A DNA stretch of 27,851 nt from JACOZM01 sp035289385 (GCA_035289385.1 DATDXI010000073.1:1-27851), one strand, 5' to 3'. Positions 10,101 to 15,431 are shown, numbered from the stretch's first letter. A program made the numbers and translations. Notes: a model not told the origin generated them from the sequence alone.

Positions 10101-10527
10101 TATTTGAAGCGTTGATATTAAAGCAGGTGCTTCTGTTAGTAACATCTGCTGTCAATGTCAAATCACTATTAACATACCCACATTCTGTCGAATTTGCCTC
10201 TTCCAAAATCCCAAATTCACCTTCAGGCCCACCTACAAAAGCTGTTTCAAATCCACCCGAAGAAGTGTTTTCGGAAGTAAGCGTAGAAGTATTTTCAGAG
10301 ATTATCTCAGGTGTAGTCTCAGGAACAATCGACAATGCATTATCCGAATTAACGACATCACTTACCACGCCACCTGTTATCATCTCTTTACTCTTCATAA
10401 AAACAGAGGCATCTTCAGTTAGGAATGATACTAAAGGTATGGCTGAAATAATAACGGCAAGAGCAAAGACTAGCCAAACAGCAACTAGTAGTAGTCCTCT
10501 TTCAGCCCTATTTCTTTTTCTTGGCAT
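1102..10527 (-). CDS. Giant N-glycosylated beta-helix cell-surface protein (3141 aa)
   Basis: ATG at 10527 is preferred over the in-frame TTG at 10539 because GAGGAG lies four bases before it. Seen in order: a basic N-terminus (MPRKRNRAERG) and membrane segment, about residues 12-35; four modules, each opening with C-x(3-4)-NSD, then NINASNI(I/V)LDC, near residues 116, 857, 1319 and 1681, followed by many N-N-x-I-x-T-N-G-T / YGIYL coils typical of right-handed parallel beta-helix (NosD/PbH1) repeats; Ig-like spacers, two of them near-duplicates and a third near 2212-2315; a Ser and then Pro/Ala/Glu linker to about 2370; a folded domain; a 36-residue tandem duplication (2665-2726); a second membrane segment (2733-2757); and a coiled-coil-like Lys/Glu tail with four copies of a D-P-(L/F)-x-x-EL unit spaced about 78 residues. 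N-x-S/T sequons number well over a hundred by eye outside and are nearly absent in the tail. Inferred topology: tail inside, beta-helices outside. Likely an adhesin or envelope protein; the exact role is unknown. Confidence 0.9.
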   Translation of the reverse strand: MPRKRNRAERGLLLVAVWLVFALAVIISAIPLVSFLTEDASVFMKSKEMITGGVVSDVVNSDNALSIVPETTPEIISENTSTLTSENTSSGGFETAFVGGPEGEFGILEEANSTECGYVNSDLTLTADVTNRSTCFNINASNIILDCAGFTIDYGTGTGNNNYGINNTGFDNVTVKDCMIKKGSASGTDQYGIYFFNGAVNGTIQNNTIKTNGTSDNYGIVLKTSVNNTFVYNNKINTTGTSSNNYGIYLNSRVAGNNISSNIIYTNGSTNNYGIYLFTTVHQNMVADNTVFTQGTSTDNHGIFLSSTANNNNITSNTIVTNGTSDNVGITLQTAANNTLVYNNKINTTGRSGSSNIGIYLNTRVGWNNISSNTIYTNGSQQNFGIQLTDTADHIVVADNIIFTQGSGSPTLNHGIYLFSTVNNINVTGNTIVTNGSNFNYGIVADITISDCLIYNNMVNTTGGGYNNGITLSLATENNVSNNIVYTNGNDTGNIGISLGSSNNNVIIDNTIFTQGTGSMNYGIMLNETAGSTNVMNNNITRNTIVTNGTSSNHGIYLTNNSNKTLISSNNITAGGNTSNNYGVYITSDSSNNTLLNNNISSISFQDYDLFDDTNSSSPNYLIYNNSFGEIRWINFTTKGKALSFLENLTLNSSNRDGIGLGRNLFIGNNTAVLNTSAFVKTLLINTTANITLYSLNNWTSITGIKFLQTYSTDSSNIRSQGTNCTKCYIQNFSGGTLTFNVSSFSSYAGDDFLVDSTPMVNTASPAVNSIFNITNVMEIAVNVTDERAVSIVLANLTYPNGTRDLLTLSNSSGFNDKFNISFRIPELTGVYNLTYIANDSSNNINSSTTSNFTVNVGCAYINSDTTMNQDVDSGSSTCFNINASNIILDCAGYTVNYGTGTGGKKNGVNNTGFDNVTVKNCAIKKGSTTGNNNFGISFKNAANGTIRNNSIKTNGTNDNYGMYFSFTNSTIFSNNTVVTHGSTQDNYGVYISSSSNNNVTSNIITTNGTSGNNGIYLTTKSNNTFIDSNNITAGGRTSSNYGLRISSSSNNTLLNNNISSSSFQDYNIFDDTGADSVNYLLYNSSLGEIRWANITTGSVTDFLENLTLNVSNSDGIGLGRNLFIGNNTAALNTSAFVNTPLINSTANITLYTLNNWSSINGIKFLQNYSTDSSEIRSKGTNCTNCYIQSFSGGALTFNVSSFSSYAGDNVTGAEGDTTKPLVNTTLPAVNSIYNITNIIEIAANVTDETAVSRVFANVTYPNGTRNLLTLSNGSGFNDKFNISFRIPELTGVYNITYIGNDSSNNINSSTTSNFTVNVGCASINSDITMNQNVSASGTCFNINASNIVLDCIGYSINYSSAGTGGYGVNSTSEYENITIKNCFILEGDSSTNSKDAIYLKNSTNWTIYNNTIITTGTNSFGIDISSGNCAWRNSGGHNISNNNITTKGSTARGIYSACSDTIIIDSNFITTTGGGSTTTAVWLSGGWNNSILSNIINVRGGASTEGIYLDSNLSDTIIKNNTITFTSTNVPWLTLETSSSQSPFNNQFINNNITYTVRRAYSIQDRGNGTSTNTLIYNNTFGSINWTVTNLSTNITLTIGTDVYLSQNNVGLIDDAQALNLDNPAKIEIRNLGYGITPQLFKDGVRCDDSSACNISYDSSAGILHANISSFSNYTTQATSDCGYLNSDTTLNANVANRSTCFTINASNIVLDCAGYSLTYGQDASGYGVNNSGGWDNVTVKNCYIKKGLTGNASNYGIYLDNGTLNNTISNNTIVTDGTTTNYGMYILSRSNGSEIDNNTIYTNGSGGSNYGIFIGTFSVNNKLGNNTIVTNGGGTRNYGIYSLSELTMVIGNTISTNGTNNNYGVYVYQDTSAGDSVGNHSLVQNNTIFTSGSTGSNYGIRLEGSSRILGNVTVLGNVIKTYGSSGNEGIYIFSDVTKITVKNNTIITNGTQGGNIGIETVPAEGLGRNVFSDNYILTNGTDNNNGIYLNTDNNNTVENNTIHCRATGSNNDCYGIDLFQSEHNNVTTNNITVEGGSGGDSSGIHLYTSISNRIKENIINIRGSSLAYGIWVRDTSYGNTFVNNNITTSTRDFTILDAHTGATTNTVIYNNSFGFINWTLGDLDANISLQIGSTIFIEQNKVGLTDDTQALDLDGPAQIEIRNLTYTFTPWLLKDNRRCDNSSLCNMTFDSTLDLVYANISSFSNFSTVEDTPPSITLTSPANASTETSDSTPDFTFNAVDTLNTTLSCTLWINDSSVTKNASRYGTNSAVQNASATTFTANASLSNSGYVWWINCTDGLNSNASAGYNLTISISASSPSSSSSSSGDNPSAPPAVEAPPAEEAPPAEEAPVAPIEAQPLAAEPVQVESIVQVQDVSVSLSNPTSESVTVTPQATAWGSSLPEEEKVEETLKKKYSGLGLSEEEIAEQIRAEIECLRLLEEENIYSLLGKGVSYSKDEFGASGIVPSKERVSCSLLQPRILNDEQITLAPGETLEKVFQVSRGLSTTFRPVRIVFTVDGEEFSSKEVDSYTTLLGSAVDIDPEDNKMNIYALIPIEDKSSDKLDHYTIEFAIDSAHATDFTDEFGVYQIPEKESVILAEQFIYDPMLYSGEKFITARIIHEGKTVAEHHFTTDFTTGITGAATSVVTPSVENPFIGQVITFFADLFSQKGQAAADTVAVVRKASVGAATTMMKEVVSFFDLLSQKGQAAADTVAVVGKASIGAVTTVITDYSWVWIGFTALTLLILAGYYSVPLLKSLYQANYEKVQVHQKELAQREKEKVQIERLRQEEEQEHLSKFERWKDDVKMNLDDELRAVRFMMEKVVHEEEIIKDKALHLFDKKLPLPPAPKPDDVLPEEVIVPSSAPEKVMPRIARSEKHKQVETVDPLLDELQSIQQKLGELHHEELIPQRIIPLSESRLPAEMVTAASPPEKLSSAKKKLEAPPTKQKGKEKVADKKKIKKVDPLQEELSKIEGELYREDFISQRVIPLSESQPLAVSPEALSRAEKKQKYSPPQKKQEGQPAPSKGKGKSIVKKNTEKLDPLQEELSKIEGELYREEFFPQKIISLSKRLPPAEMVTAASLPEKLSSAKKKLEAPPTKQKGKEKIVEKKQEKKAEKPDPFQEELSRIEGELGKLKKNK
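1216..1306 (-). repeat. 91-bp direct repeat in the giant gene tail, copy 1
   Basis: Matches 1675-1765 with only about two mismatches. It encodes part of the cytoplasmic tail (KQKGKEK ... LSSAKKKLEAPPT reading). Confidence 0.85.
1350..1403 (-). repeat. 54-bp direct repeat in the giant gene tail, copy 1
   Basis: Identical by eye to 1584-1637. It encodes the D-P-L-Q-E-E-L-S-K-I-E-G-E-L-Y-R-E unit. Confidence 0.85.
1584..1637 (-). repeat. 54-bp direct repeat in the giant gene tail, copy 2
   Basis: Partner of 1350-1403, offset 234 bases (78 codons), which is the unit length of the tail repeat. Confidence 0.85.
1675..1765 (-). repeat. 91-bp direct repeat in the giant gene tail, copy 2
   Basis: Partner of 1216-1306, offset 459 bases (153 codons), so in frame. 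Confidence 0.85.
2350..2535 (-). repeat. Juxtamembrane tandem duplication (about 108 bp per unit)
   Basis: Two imperfect tandem copies encode SQKGQAAADTVAVV followed by a K-A-S-(V/I)-G-A stretch, immediately before the second membrane segment of the giant protein. Confidence 0.75.
6560..8800 (-). repeat. Internal duplication of an Ig-like plus helix-cap block, offset about 1385 bp
   Basis: The stretch 6560-7420 resembles 7945-8800 closely along its length. Both include the Ig-like domain (YPNGTR ... FRIPELTGVYN) and the cap region with the GTNCT and FLQ-YSTDSS motifs. The offset equals about 462 codons and keeps the frame. Confidence 0.75.
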
Positions 10528-10669
10528 CCAACTCCTCAATCTTTTGTTTCAATAGAATTTCAATCTGTTTTCCCGGCTGCAAGCCATACTGCTCGCAAAG
10601 CTGCTTAAAATGATCTTTGATAGCTTTATCTACAGAAATCGTAAACTTATCGTTCCCTTGCTTTACCAT
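10508..10669 (-). CDS. Ribbon-helix-helix (CopG-like) DNA-binding protein (53 aa)
   Basis: ATG at 10669 to TAG at 10508. A short N-terminus leads into a beta-strand (KFTISVD), then two amphipathic helices (KAIKDHFKQLCEQYG; GKQIEILLKQKIEEL) separated by a Gly/Pro turn, and a Lys-rich end. This strand-helix-helix pattern and length match Arc/MetJ/CopG-type repressors, which bind palindromic DNA as dimers through the strand. Its gene overlaps the ATG of the giant surface protein by 20 bases, so the two are probably translationally coupled. Its promoter holds two GTACGTAC palindromes, making autoregulation of the operon likely (inference). The spacing from TATA predicts a short leader of about 17 bases without a clear ribosome site. 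Confidence 0.75.
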   Translation of the reverse strand: MVKQGNDKFTISVDKAIKDHFKQLCEQYGLQPGKQIEILLKQKIEELDAKKKK

Positions 10670-10680
10670 CAGTTAAGTTT

Positions 10681-10688
10681 GTACGTAC
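10681..10688. promoter_or_regulatory. GTACGTAC palindrome, putative operator 2
   Basis: Perfect 8-bp palindrome, extended to 12 bp as TTGTACGTACAA (10679-10690). It covers the predicted transcription start of the ribbon-helix-helix gene and lies 20 bases, about two helical turns, from the second copy. Confidence 0.55.
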
Positions 10689-10700
10689 AAGTACCATTCT

Positions 10701-10708
10701 GTACGTAC
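10701..10708. promoter_or_regulatory. GTACGTAC palindrome, putative operator 1
   Basis: Second copy of the palindrome, directly abutting the TATA box on its downstream side. A bound repressor would occlude TBP or polymerase. Confidence 0.55.
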
Positions 10709-10716
10709 TTATAAAG
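10709..10716 (-). promoter_or_regulatory. TATA box of the ribbon-helix-helix/giant protein operon
   Basis: CTTTATAA on the minus strand, centred about 43 bases before the ATG at 10669. Expected transcription start is near 10686, within operator 2. Confidence 0.6.
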
Positions 10717-10828
10717 CTATCTTTTATTGAAGAGTATTTTTGAAGATTTCCTGGAGAAGTGAGGGATAAACTGGTTTTAAGAGTGAAATACGAAAGAATT
10801 ATTTAAGGCAAGGATGTTTGTCCTATTT

Positions 10829-12070
10829 TTACCTACTTCTGTCTTCCCAGTGTTTTAAAACATCCCCCACCATATAGATGCTGCCAGTAACCACAACAAG
10901 ACCTTCTCCCGCTAATGACACCGCTTTCTTTACGGCAGCAGAAGATTGAGGGATTGCTAACATTTTAGAAGTATATTTCCTGACTTCCGTCTCCAAAACC
11001 TCTAACGAAGCAGGCTTATAATTTCCTTGAGTCAAAATAACCGTCTTAAACAACGGAACGATTAGAGATACCATCTCCGGAATGTCTTTATCTTCAGCTA
11101 TCGCTAATACCAACACCTTGCGGTGAGGGAGCTTCTGCAGAAATTCAACAAGAGTTGTTATCCCTTCAACATTATGGGCGCAGTCAACCAAGATATTCTT
11201 GCCAAAAAACTGCAGCCGTCCCGGCCATGATGCTTTCTTCAAGCCTTGCTGGATGTCTTTGGGAGAATACTTGATCCCTTTTTCCCGAAGCAATTCTATG
11301 GTTAATGTTGCCAGAAGAGCATTATGGATCTGATGTTCTCCCAATAGCCTGATTTCATAGTGGTTGCCGTTTGATTCAAAAACTTGACGATGGAGATTGG
11401 ACTCTATCTCCTTATAATCTCTCCCTAAGAGGAACAATGAAGCATGTTTCTTCTGGCATTCCTTCCGAAAAACAGCAATTGCTTCCGGATTTCTTTCTCC
11501 CGTCACGATCATCCCTTCCGGCTTGATGATGCCCGCTTTCTCTTGCGCTATTTTCTCAAGAGTATCTCCCAGATGTTTTTGATGGTCAAAGCTGATGGTG
11601 GTGATAACAGAAATTAAAGGATGTACAACATTGGTAGCATCTAATCTTCCCCCTAATCCCGTTTCGATAACAGCAACGTCAACATGCTGCTGGGCAAAAT
11701 AAAGAAAAGCTAATGCCGTTGTAAATTCAAAGAATGTTGGCTCAATCCTATGTTGTTCAGCTGTCTTTTTTATCTTTTTGGCTAAGGAAGCAAGATCTTG
11801 GTCAGAGATATTCCTGCCGTTCACTTGAATCCGCTCATTAAATTTTACGAGATGCGGACTGGTATAAAGAGCAGTCTTGTATCCTGCTTCTTGAAGTATT
11901 GAAGACAGAAAGGCGCAAGTGCTTCCTTTGCCATTTGTTCCGGCTACATGGATGGACTTGAACTGGAGATGAGGATTGCCAAGATGCTGTAGAAGGTTGA
12001 TGATAACTTCTAAACCAAGCTTCATGCCAAAACGCTCTAAGCTGTACATATAGTTGAGAATTGTTTGCAT
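10829..12070 (-). CDS. folC: Folylpolyglutamate synthase / dihydrofolate synthase
   Basis: A 413-residue Mur-ligase-type enzyme that joins glutamate to folates (and, in bifunctional forms, to dihydropteroate) using ATP. The ATP loop GTNGKGS is at residues 44-50 after HVA; further family signatures are TSPHLVKFNERI, the GLGGRLDATN block and the late DCAHN motif. Length is normal for FolC. The start at 12070 is supported by a TATA box centred 25.5 bases upstream, so a leaderless mRNA is expected. It is encoded divergently from thyA-folA-glyA, so a folate-dependent gene cluster straddles this point. No dihydropteroate synthesis genes are seen, so whether it makes or only polyglutamylates folate cannot be decided here. 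Confidence 0.92.
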   Translation of the reverse strand: MQTILNYMYSLERFGMKLGLEVIINLLQHLGNPHLQFKSIHVAGTNGKGSTCAFLSSILQEAGYKTALYTSPHLVKFNERIQVNGRNISDQDLASLAKKIKKTAEQHRIEPTFFEFTTALAFLYFAQQHVDVAVIETGLGGRLDATNVVHPLISVITTISFDHQKHLGDTLEKIAQEKAGIIKPEGMIVTGERNPEAIAVFRKECQKKHASLFLLGRDYKEIESNLHRQVFESNGNHYEIRLLGEHQIHNALLATLTIELLREKGIKYSPKDIQQGLKKASWPGRLQFFGKNILVDCAHNVEGITTLVEFLQKLPHRKVLVLAIAEDKDIPEMVSLIVPLFKTVILTQGNYKPASLEVLETEVRKYTSKMLAIPQSSAAVKKAVSLAGEGLVVVTGSIYMVGDVLKHWEDRSR

Positions 12071-12090
12071 GGGAACCCCATAAGGGGATG

Positions 12091-12100
12091 TTTTATAATT
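12091..12100 (-). promoter_or_regulatory. TATA box of folC
   Basis: AATTATAAAA on the minus strand, centred 25.5 bases before the ATG. A small palindrome CCCCTTATGGGG (12077-12088) lies between it and the start codon and might be an operator. Confidence 0.6.
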
Positions 12101-12118
12101 TTTACTGGAGTAAGAGCA

Positions 12119-12265
12119 TCAAAGAAATTCTTTTATAACCATTTTATGAGAAAGATATTTAGAAATTGGTTCTGCCCTTGCTTGAATAAGATCTTTCCTT
12201 ACCGCTTCATGAAGCTCAAAATCACCTTGAAGAATATGTCTTTTTGGGTATACTTTTTGTTTCAT
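12119..12265 (-). CDS. Small conserved-looking soluble protein (48 aa)
   Basis: A frame open to 12352 begins with unlikely residues, but an ATG at 12265 has a TATA box centred 26.5 bases upstream, exactly the leaderless spacing used elsewhere in the window. From there it reads MKQKVYPKRHILQGDFELHE and on through helix-forming residues to KEFL, a composition typical of a real small protein: mixed charge, no membrane segment. It lies 48 bases upstream of folC on the same strand and divergent from thyA. No family recognised; a role linked to folate metabolism would be a guess from location only. Confidence 0.55.
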   Translation of the reverse strand: MKQKVYPKRHILQGDFELHEAVRKDLIQARAEPISKYLSHKMVIKEFL

Positions 12266-12287
12266 ATTTAAGATTAGAGGAAAAATG

Positions 12288-12295
12288 TTATAAAT
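12288..12295 (-). promoter_or_regulatory. TATA box of the 48-aa gene
   Basis: ATTTATAA on the minus strand, centred 26.5 bases before the ATG at 12265 and back-to-back with the thyA promoter. Confidence 0.55.
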
Positions 12296-12327
12296 GTATC
12301 TGCTACAAATACTGCAGTGCCGTAATC

Positions 12328-12335
12328 TATTTAAA
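12328..12335 (+). promoter_or_regulatory. TATA box of the thyA-folA-glyA operon
   Basis: TATTTAAA centred 37.5 bases before the GTG start. Expected transcription start near 12358 leaves a very short leader with GAGGT. Confidence 0.6.
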
Positions 12336-12368
12336 CCATCTCTCTCCCCCATCTTATGAGGTTTCAGA

Positions 12369-13235
12369 GTGAAAGCATATCTGGATATTGTCAGAAAAGT
12401 ACTGGAAAAAGGTGTTCAAAAGCAAGACCGAACCGGCACGGGAACAATAGCTATAGCTGGAGCGATGTTAGAACATGACATGGCAGAAGGCTTTCCTCTT
12501 TTAACAACAAAAAAAGTTCCCTTTCGCCTTATTGCTTCAGAATTAGAATTTTTCATCAAAGGCCTTTCCGATAAGAGATGGCTGCAAGAGAGAAATAATC
12601 ATATCTGGGATGAATGGTGTTCTCCTGCTAAAGTCCCCTATGGGCATGATGAGATTACAAAAAAAAACATGATGGAAGAACGGGATTTAGGGCCAGTCTA
12701 TGGCTTCCAATGGAGAAACTTTGGCGCAGAATATCAGAGCCATGATCAGAAGCCATTAACCGAAGGTATCGACCAGCTAAAAAAAATTACTGAGCAATTG
12801 AAAAAGAACCCTCACGATCGAAGAATGCTCGTCACGGCTTGGAATCCCATGCATCTTCACCAGATGGCGTTGCCGCCCTGCCATTATGGTTTTCAGGTTA
12901 CCGTCATCGACGGAAAATTAAATCTGCTGTGGAACCAACGTTCGGTTGATCTGGCCTTAGGATTGCCGTTCAATATTGCCAGTTATGGCTTATTGCTGCA
13001 TCTCCTTGCTAAAGAGACAGGCTTGAAAGAAGGAAAATTGATTGGCTTCTTAGGTGATGTCCATATTTACACAAACCATATCGCCGGACTTCAAGAACAG
13101 CTCACACGGGAGACAAAACAGTTGCCAATTTTAAAGACACCCCACTTCACCTCTATCTTCGACTGGAAATATGAAGATTCGATCGTAGAAGGATATGTGC
13201 CTCATCCATCAATAAAATTTGAGATTGCGGTATAA
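12369..13235 (+). CDS. thyA: Thymidylate synthase
   Basis: A 288-residue ThyA that methylates dUMP to dTMP using methylene-tetrahydrofolate, producing dihydrofolate. Visible signatures: the phosphate-binding RTGTGT near residue 22, LTTKKVP, the active-site Cys171 in LPPCHYGFQ, the RSVDLALGLPFNIASY block, and HIYTNH. The start is a GTG with GAGGT (12358-12362) six bases upstream; an ATG 13 bases earlier is out of frame. This is the classical folate-oxidising enzyme, of the kind shared with bacteria, not ThyX, which explains the need for the adjacent dihydrofolate reductase. Its stop is two bases before the folA ATG. Confidence 0.96.
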   Translation: MKAYLDIVRKVLEKGVQKQDRTGTGTIAIAGAMLEHDMAEGFPLLTTKKVPFRLIASELEFFIKGLSDKRWLQERNNHIWDEWCSPAKVPYGHDEITKKNMMEERDLGPVYGFQWRNFGAEYQSHDQKPLTEGIDQLKKITEQLKKNPHDRRMLVTAWNPMHLHQMALPPCHYGFQVTVIDGKLNLLWNQRSVDLALGLPFNIASYGLLLHLLAKETGLKEGKLIGFLGDVHIYTNHIAGLQEQLTRETKQLPILKTPHFTSIFDWKYEDSIVEGYVPHPSIKFEIAV

Positions 13236-13237
13236 CC

Positions 13238-13726
13238 ATGATCAATATTATCGCGGCCATGACCAAAGAAAAAAAAGTTATCGGAAAGGATAATTGGTTA
13301 CCCTGGGAAATTCCGGAGGAGTTAAAGCATTTCCGCACCACGACAGCTTTGGGAACCGTCATCATGGGCAGAAAAACATATGATAGTATCGGCAGGCCTA
13401 TGCCCAAGAGGCATAATATTGTTGTGACACGACAAAAAGGATTGACGATCGAAGGAGTGGACATCTGTCATTCCGTTCCTGAAGCAATCAACTTAGCTAA
13501 AAAAGATGGCAAAGAGATATGGATCATCGGCGGAGCAGATATTTATCAGCAAGCAATACCATTAACGGAACGGATGTATTTAAGTTATATCAAGAAAGAA
13601 TATCATGGAGATACTGTTTTTCCAGAGTGGAATAAACAAGAGTGGAAAGTAGAACGGACAGAAGATCATGAAGAGTGGACATTAGTGATCTACCAAAGAA
13701 TTGCGCAGGAAGAGGTATACCAATGA
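13238..13726 (+). CDS. folA: Dihydrofolate reductase
   Basis: A 162-residue enzyme that reduces dihydrofolate to tetrahydrofolate with NADPH, recycling the product of ThyA. Signatures: IAAMTKEKKVIGKDNWLPW at the N-terminus, LPWEIPEELKHF with Glu in place of the Asp found at the catalytic acid position of E. coli (Glu is normal in many homologues), MGRKTYDSIGRPMP for cofactor binding, and WIIGGADIY. It begins two bases after thyA and overlaps glyA by four bases (ATGA), so the three are translated from one mRNA. Confidence 0.95.
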   Translation: MINIIAAMTKEKKVIGKDNWLPWEIPEELKHFRTTTALGTVIMGRKTYDSIGRPMPKRHNIVVTRQKGLTIEGVDICHSVPEAINLAKKDGKEIWIIGGADIYQQAIPLTERMYLSYIKKEYHGDTVFPEWNKQEWKVERTEDHEEWTLVIYQRIAQEEVYQ

Positions 13727-15033
13727 TGAAATCATTACGAGAGCAGGATCCAGATATTTATTCAAACGTCCAGGGTGAATTGCAGAGATTGCAGTGTGAA
13801 TTGCAGATGATTCCTTCAGAGAATTATGCCAGCAAAGCAGTATTGCAAGCTTGTGGTACAGTGTTAAATAATAAATATAGTGAAGGCTATCCCAAACGGC
13901 GATATTATCAGGGCAATGAATTTATTGACAATGTGGAAACACTAGCTATTGAACGGGCAAAAAAAATATTTGGCGCAGAGCACGCTAATGTGCAACCTGA
14001 TTCCGGCAGCATCGCTAACATGGCTATCTACAACGCTGTACTGAATCCTAAAGACAAGATTATGGGATTACGCTTGGATATGGGCGGCCATCTGACCCAT
14101 GGGCATAAGGTAAGCGCCACAGCAAAGTTCTTTACACCGGTGCAGTATGATGTGGATAAGGAAACAGAACGTATCGATATGGACCATGTGCGGAAGATGG
14201 CAGAGCAAGAGAAGCCGAAAATTATCGTTTCTGGAGCAACAGCGTATCCCCGGTTCTATGATTTTAAAGAATTTCATGATATTGCCGAATCTGTCGGCGC
14301 ATACAGTTTAGCGGACGTCAGCCACATTGCGGGATTGATTGTTGCTGGAGAACATCCCTCACCATTGCCTTTTACGGATTTGATCATGACCACAACTCAC
14401 AAAACACTTCGAGGACCTCGAGGAGCGATCATCCTGAGCAAGAAAGAAGATCGGCTGGCAGAAATACAAGGTTTAGATGAAAAGCAAGCAGCAAGAGAAA
14501 AAGACCTTGCGGGAAAGATTGATCGGTCAGTATTTCCAGGACTGCAAGGCGGCCCGCATGAGCATATCATCGCCGCCAAAGCAGTATGTTTTAAAGAAGC
14601 GATGAGCCCTGAATTTCAGCAGTATGCCCAGCAGATCGTGAAAAATGCAAAACAATTAGCAGAAACATTGATGGAGAATGGAATAAAATTAGTGACGAAT
14701 GGAACGGATAATCATCTGATCTTGATGGACTTACGGCCATTTGGTATCGGCTTAGGAAAGCAAGCAGCTGTTTCTTTAGAAGGAGCAGGATTCTGCACCA
14801 ACTGCAATACGGTTCCTTACGATCCATCCACTCCATTTAAGCCCTCTGGTGTTAGAATAGGAACACCAGCTTTGACGACACGGGGTATGAAGCAATCAGA
14901 GATGAAACAGATAGGAGCATGGATGGCTGCCGTCTTGAAGGATCTCGATAACAAGGGATTGCAGCAAAAGATTCGGGAAGATGTCCGAGAGTTATGCAAA
15001 GAATTTCCAATTTATGAAAACTTGTCAGTTTAG
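13723..15033 (+). CDS. glyA: Serine hydroxymethyltransferase
   Basis: A 436-residue PLP enzyme that converts serine and tetrahydrofolate to glycine and methylene-tetrahydrofolate, the one-carbon donor of ThyA. Signatures: IPSENYASKAV near the N-terminus, the YSEGYPKRRYYQGNE block, ADVSHIAG, the PLP lysine Lys227 in TTTHKTLRGPRG, and GLQGGPHEH. ATG at 13723 overlaps the folA stop and has AGAGGT seven bases upstream; another ATG follows directly. An in-frame upstream extension to 13675 lies within folA and is rejected. With thyA and folA it completes the dTMP cycle. Confidence 0.96.
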   Translation: MMKSLREQDPDIYSNVQGELQRLQCELQMIPSENYASKAVLQACGTVLNNKYSEGYPKRRYYQGNEFIDNVETLAIERAKKIFGAEHANVQPDSGSIANMAIYNAVLNPKDKIMGLRLDMGGHLTHGHKVSATAKFFTPVQYDVDKETERIDMDHVRKMAEQEKPKIIVSGATAYPRFYDFKEFHDIAESVGAYSLADVSHIAGLIVAGEHPSPLPFTDLIMTTTHKTLRGPRGAIILSKKEDRLAEIQGLDEKQAAREKDLAGKIDRSVFPGLQGGPHEHIIAAKAVCFKEAMSPEFQQYAQQIVKNAKQLAETLMENGIKLVTNGTDNHLILMDLRPFGIGLGKQAAVSLEGAGFCTNCNTVPYDPSTPFKPSGVRIGTPALTTRGMKQSEMKQIGAWMAAVLKDLDNKGLQQKIREDVRELCKEFPIYENLSV

Positions 15034-15077
15034 GTGAGACACAGCAAAGTTTCATGCAGAGATGATAGATATACTCA

Positions 15078-15431
15078 TCATGGCTGATACAATTCTAGAT
15101 CTATCCCATCAGGATCTTTGGCAAACGAAAACAAAGAGCAGCTTGTCCCTTTTGTAGGGGTGTCAAAAGCGAGCCCTTTCTCTTTGAGCTTCTGAATCTC
15201 TTTAAGAATATCCTCCACTTCAAAGGCGAGGTGAGCTATCCTTCCTCCTGCTGGAATTGAAGAATATTTGTCCTGCCGCAATTCTATAGCAAAGTCCTGC
15301 AATCGAATCAAACAATAAGGAACAGCATTCTTCTCAAAGCGCTTGACTACTGTAAATCCAAAAAAAGTGGTGTAGAATCTGATAGATGTGTCTATATCTT
15401 TTACTAAGAACATCACATGATGAACTTTCAT
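15078..15431 (-). CDS. VOC-fold (glyoxalase/epimerase-like) protein
   Basis: A 117-residue single-unit vicinal-oxygen-chelate protein: MKVHHVMFLVKDIDTSIRFY at the start, a central GGRIAHLAFEV, and KDPDGIDLELYQP at the end. The His near position 5, Glu in AIELRQ, His in IAHLAF and Glu in LELY fit the four metal ligands of glyoxalase I or methylmalonyl-CoA epimerase relatives; the substrate cannot be told. Two longer starts exist (15443, 15449); 15431 is favoured by GGAGGT just upstream and by a TATA box about 29 bases away. It is convergent with glyA and downstream of dnaG. Confidence 0.85.
   Translation of the reverse strand: MKVHHVMFLVKDIDTSIRFYTTFFGFTVVKRFEKNAVPYCLIRLQDFAIELRQDKYSSIPAGGRIAHLAFEVEDILKEIQKLKEKGLAFDTPTKGTSCSLFSFAKDPDGIDLELYQP

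Noticed and set aside
10528..10539. TTG start of the giant gene
   Set aside because: The ATG at 10527 has GAGGAG at a workable distance and the TTG does not.
4387..10555. Several plus-strand ORFs of 60-170 codons and repeated AT-rich units resembling a repeat array
   Set aside because: They are antisense shadows of the beta-helix coils; the repeats vary in length and sequence, are in frame, and lack the uniform repeat/spacer layout of a CRISPR array.
12065..12271. 68-codon plus-strand ORF
   Set aside because: Antisense to folC's promoter and the 48-residue gene; no promoter or ribosome site.
13675..13722. Longer N-terminus for glyA
   Set aside because: Would lie inside folA; ATG at 13723 has the ribosome site and the usual start of the family.
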